A stretch of 64,000 bases of DNA. Source: Acidobacteria bacterium UBA2990 (GTDB lineage Bacteria > Acidobacteriota > Vicinamibacteria > Vicinamibacterales > UBA8438). Positions within the stretch are counted from its first letter, which is position 1; every line of letters starts with the position of its first letter. A program made the position numbers and the translations under genes. The notes below the pieces were generated by a model, which was given only the letters and a program-made list of their open reading frames with translations, was not told where the DNA came from and did no database searches. Location of the stretch: contig DEAE01000030.1 of the NCBI GenBank assembly GCA_002347025.1, forward strand, positions 1-64,000, in the 5' to 3' direction. This document shows positions 63,590 through 64,000 of the stretch, one piece after another.

Positions 63590-64000
63590 ATGGTGCCGGC
63601 GAAAAGTCGCTCTCGGTCAACTCAAATTTTGGCGCGACGGACTTTAGAGAATCAATTAAGAAAGCAGGGGTTTCTCAGAATTGCCGGGGTGGACGAAGTG
63701 GGCCGTGGATCCTTGGCTGGTCCAGTTGTTGCTGCGGCCGTTATATTGGGTTCAATAGATCGGCTAACTGGCCTCCGCGATTCAAAGCTGTTATCCCCCA
63801 GTGTTCGCTCTCGTTTTCATGACAAGATCATCGGTTCATGCTGCGGATGGGCTTTAGGTGTTCGTGGGCCAGCTGATATTGATCGGCTAAATGTGCATCG
63901 GGCATCGCTTGAGGCCATGCGGGACGCCGTTTGTTCTCTTTCTCCGCTTCCAGACTTTGTCCTAGTTGACGCATTCCGTATACCATCCATTTTTGTTCCT
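63590..64000 (+). CDS. rnhB: Ribonuclease HII (3' truncated by window edge)
   Basis: 137 codons are visible before the window ends. After a basic N-terminus (PAKSRSRSTQILARRTLENQ) comes RIAGVDEVGRGSLAGPVVAA with the first catalytic Asp-Glu pair, then LRDSKLL, DIDRLNVHRASLEAM and FVLVDAF with the next Asp. It removes ribonucleotides from DNA. ATG 63590 is chosen with AGG six bases upstream. It commonly follows rplS, as here. Confidence 0.93.
   Translation, partial: MVPAKSRSRSTQILARRTLENQLRKQGFLRIAGVDEVGRGSLAGPVVAAAVILGSIDRLTGLRDSKLLSPSVRSRFHDKIIGSCCGWALGVRGPADIDRLNVHRASLEAMRDAVCSLSPLPDFVLVDAFRIPSIFVP

Noticed and set aside
1..64000. CRISPR arrays, prophage, insertion sequences, toxin-antitoxin or defence genes
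   Set aside because: No regularly spaced repeats, transposase, integrase or phage structural genes were recognised on either strand.

Overview
The window carries about 57 protein-coding genes on both strands and reads as a bacterial chromosome. No tRNA, rRNA, CRISPR array, prophage or insertion sequence was found. The organism is probably an acidobacterium of the Vicinamibacteria type. That is an inference from gene content: a DUF1552/DUF1592 pair with CxxCH motifs, secreted ankyrin and PQQ-propeller proteins, a TolB-like secreted protein, a TonB-family protein with a glycine-rich linker, and a diderm efflux system. Starts are mixed ATG/GTG/TTG with mostly purine-rich ribosome binding sites.

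Layout. 1-9 kb: an edge-truncated TolB/FlgO-like secreted protein, a squalene-cyclase-like protein carrying a haem-type CxxCH, and a leftward four-gene operon (DUF1592 cytochrome, DUF1552 Tat protein, ankyrin protein, YjbQ-like fusion). 9-18 kb: PQQ-propeller protein, ahcY, a GH99-like Tat protein with a dockerin/EF-hand repeat, and the leftward set cstA / small CC-ending protein / ArsA-type ATPase. 18-23.5 kb: DUF2784 membrane protein, tesA-like lipoprotein esterase with a ybbA/ybbP-like ABC pair, a DksA/TraR zinc-finger protein and folK. 23.5-32.4 kb: a long leftward run of ECF sigma factor, anti-sigma factor, ispH, Spy/CpxP-like protein, TolC, MacA-like adaptor, ABC ATPase and ABC permease. 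This is the most system-like part of the window and looks like an envelope-stress efflux module with an isoprenoid enzyme embedded in it.

32.8-45.3 kb: SpoIID-like lipoprotein, pckA, gatB, a small unknown, glycerate kinase, RNase R, SelB, a YflT-like stress protein and a TonB-family protein. A 17-bp inverted repeat acts as a two-way terminator between the TonB gene and groEL. 45.3-52 kb: groES-groEL under a good sigma-70 promoter overlapped by a degenerate CIRCE operator, a Fis-like mini-regulator, purC, an LPG-synthase-type membrane protein, nrdR and glutamate formimidoyltransferase. 52.4-64 kb: a rightward housekeeping array pgpA, cinA, gpsA, ftsY, ribD, ribE, ribBA, ffh, rpsP, khpA, rimM, trmD, rplS and rnhB (cut by the window end).

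The genes work together as core translation, protein targeting, riboflavin and isoprenoid supply, one-carbon and carbon-starvation metabolism, overlaid with lineage-specific envelope functions. I saw no clear defence or mobile system. The best candidates for undescribed biology are the sigma/ispH/Spy/efflux run, the adaptor with a Spy-like insertion, the YjbQ fusion and the CxxCH-bearing cyclase-fold protein.
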